Source: Pseudarthrobacter sp. NamB4 | GTDB lineage: Bacteria > Actinomycetota > Actinomycetes > Actinomycetales > Micrococcaceae | NCBI RefSeq assembly: GCF_005796185.1 | Contig: NZ_VAHM01000014.1 | Location: 1-64,000 of the forward strand | Length of the DNA stretch: 64,000 nt | Direction of reading: 5' to 3' | In this document: one piece after another, positions 63,732-64,000 of the stretch | Layout of the letters: each line of letters begins with the position of its first letter | How positions within the stretch are numbered: the first letter of the stretch is position 1 | The notes under the pieces: generated by a model | Seen by the model: only the letters and a program-made list of their open reading frames with translations | Databases searched by the model: none | What the model was told of the DNA's origin: nothing | Program-made: the position numbers and the translations under genes

Positions 63732-64000
63732 CTAGAGCTCAAGCGTGACCGGCCGCTGGAGGCGGTTGACCGCGGTCGAAGGCCAGCGCGGGTCCGCCGT
63801 GAGCACCTGCAAGCCTGACTCGGTGAGCTGGACAGTGTCCTCAATCTTCACCCCGGGCCCGGATGGGTTCCAGGTGAACGCCTGGTTGAGCACCACAGTG
63901 TCCGTGGCGGCAGCGGTGACACGGGGATCGCGCCCCGCGTAACCGGCGGGACCGCCTTGGTGGTGCTGTTCCCACTGCTCCGCCCCGAAACCATGCCGGG
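63732..64000 (-). CDS. M24 family metallopeptidase (Xaa-Pro aminopeptidase-like), 3' end only
   Basis: Partial gene: about 89 C-terminal residues, running off the right edge of the window. The sequence reads HGFGAEQWEQHHQGGPAGYAG, then AFTWNPSGPGVKIEDTVQLTESG and a final DPRWPSTAVNRLQ. The KIEDT motif holds the last metal-binding glutamate of the pita-bread fold. The N-terminal part is outside the window. It is convergent with the sugar acid operon. Confidence 0.8.
   Translation of the reverse strand, partial: RHGFGAEQWEQHHQGGPAGYAGRDPRVTAAATDTVVLNQAFTWNPSGPGVKIEDTVQLTESGLQVLTADPRWPSTAVNRLQRPVTLEL

Overview
The window is a contiguous, gene-dense, high-GC chromosomal segment from an actinobacterium of the Micrococcaceae, most likely Arthrobacter or Pseudarthrobacter. 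This rests on several things: GTG/TTG starts are common, a MarP-type protease and a GlxR-like Crp regulator are present, the reduced 'helicase/secretion neighbourhood' Tad locus is present, and a sterol-carrier-like gene lies near purD/purC. No phage, transposase or CRISPR array was seen. Long antisense ORFs are high-GC artefacts and are left out.

Layout. 1-3.4 kb: an NCS1 nucleobase/hydantoin permease, a hydantoin/Asp-Glu racemase and an SDR. 3.4-8.9 kb: a sterol-carrier-like protein, asparaginase and a membrane-anchored molybdopterin oxidoreductase on the minus strand, then purD-purC. 8.9-10.6 kb: an XRE-TPR regulator divergent from a 75-residue exported peptide that carries the octapeptide VGNWPDPM twice, once exactly at its C-terminus. 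This is the most striking feature of the window and looks like a peptide-pheromone/receptor pair. 10.66-18 kb: tRNA-Pro, a heterodimeric ABC exporter, a metallophosphoesterase and a bifunctional PBP. 18-24 kb: a small DUF4177-like protein, RidA, NUDIX, Crp, MarP, aroQ, decayed sugar-gene remnants and a DeoR regulator. 24-30 kb: acs, a membrane protein, nth, a CoA-type NUDIX and a YegP-like protein.

30-40 kb: a PolA-like exonuclease/polymerase divergent from a Tad-type pilus operon (CpaE-, TadA-, TadB- and TadC-like, DUF4244 pilin, two TadE-like proteins), followed by a convergent DEAH helicase. 40-49.3 kb: GNAT, TrhO, a lipoprotein, a methyltransferase, topA, an SseB-like protein, Ppx/GppA and proC, the last behind a long structured leader with a short upstream ORF. 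49.3-54 kb: a TrkA/TrkH potassium system, an AcuC-like deacetylase, a membrane protein and an ArsR-type regulator with a long tail.

54-56.2 kb: lldD divergent from an lldR-like FadR/GntR gene with two identical palindromic operators between them. 56.2-63.6 kb: a LacI regulator divergent from a five-gene operon. Its products (Gfo/Idh/MocA dehydrogenase, uronate-dehydrogenase-like SDR, KDG dehydratase, enolase-superfamily dehydratase, ketoglutarate semialdehyde dehydrogenase) form a plausible oxidative route from a uronic or aldaric acid to 2-oxoglutarate. The window closes with a large palindrome and the 3' end of an M24 peptidase gene.
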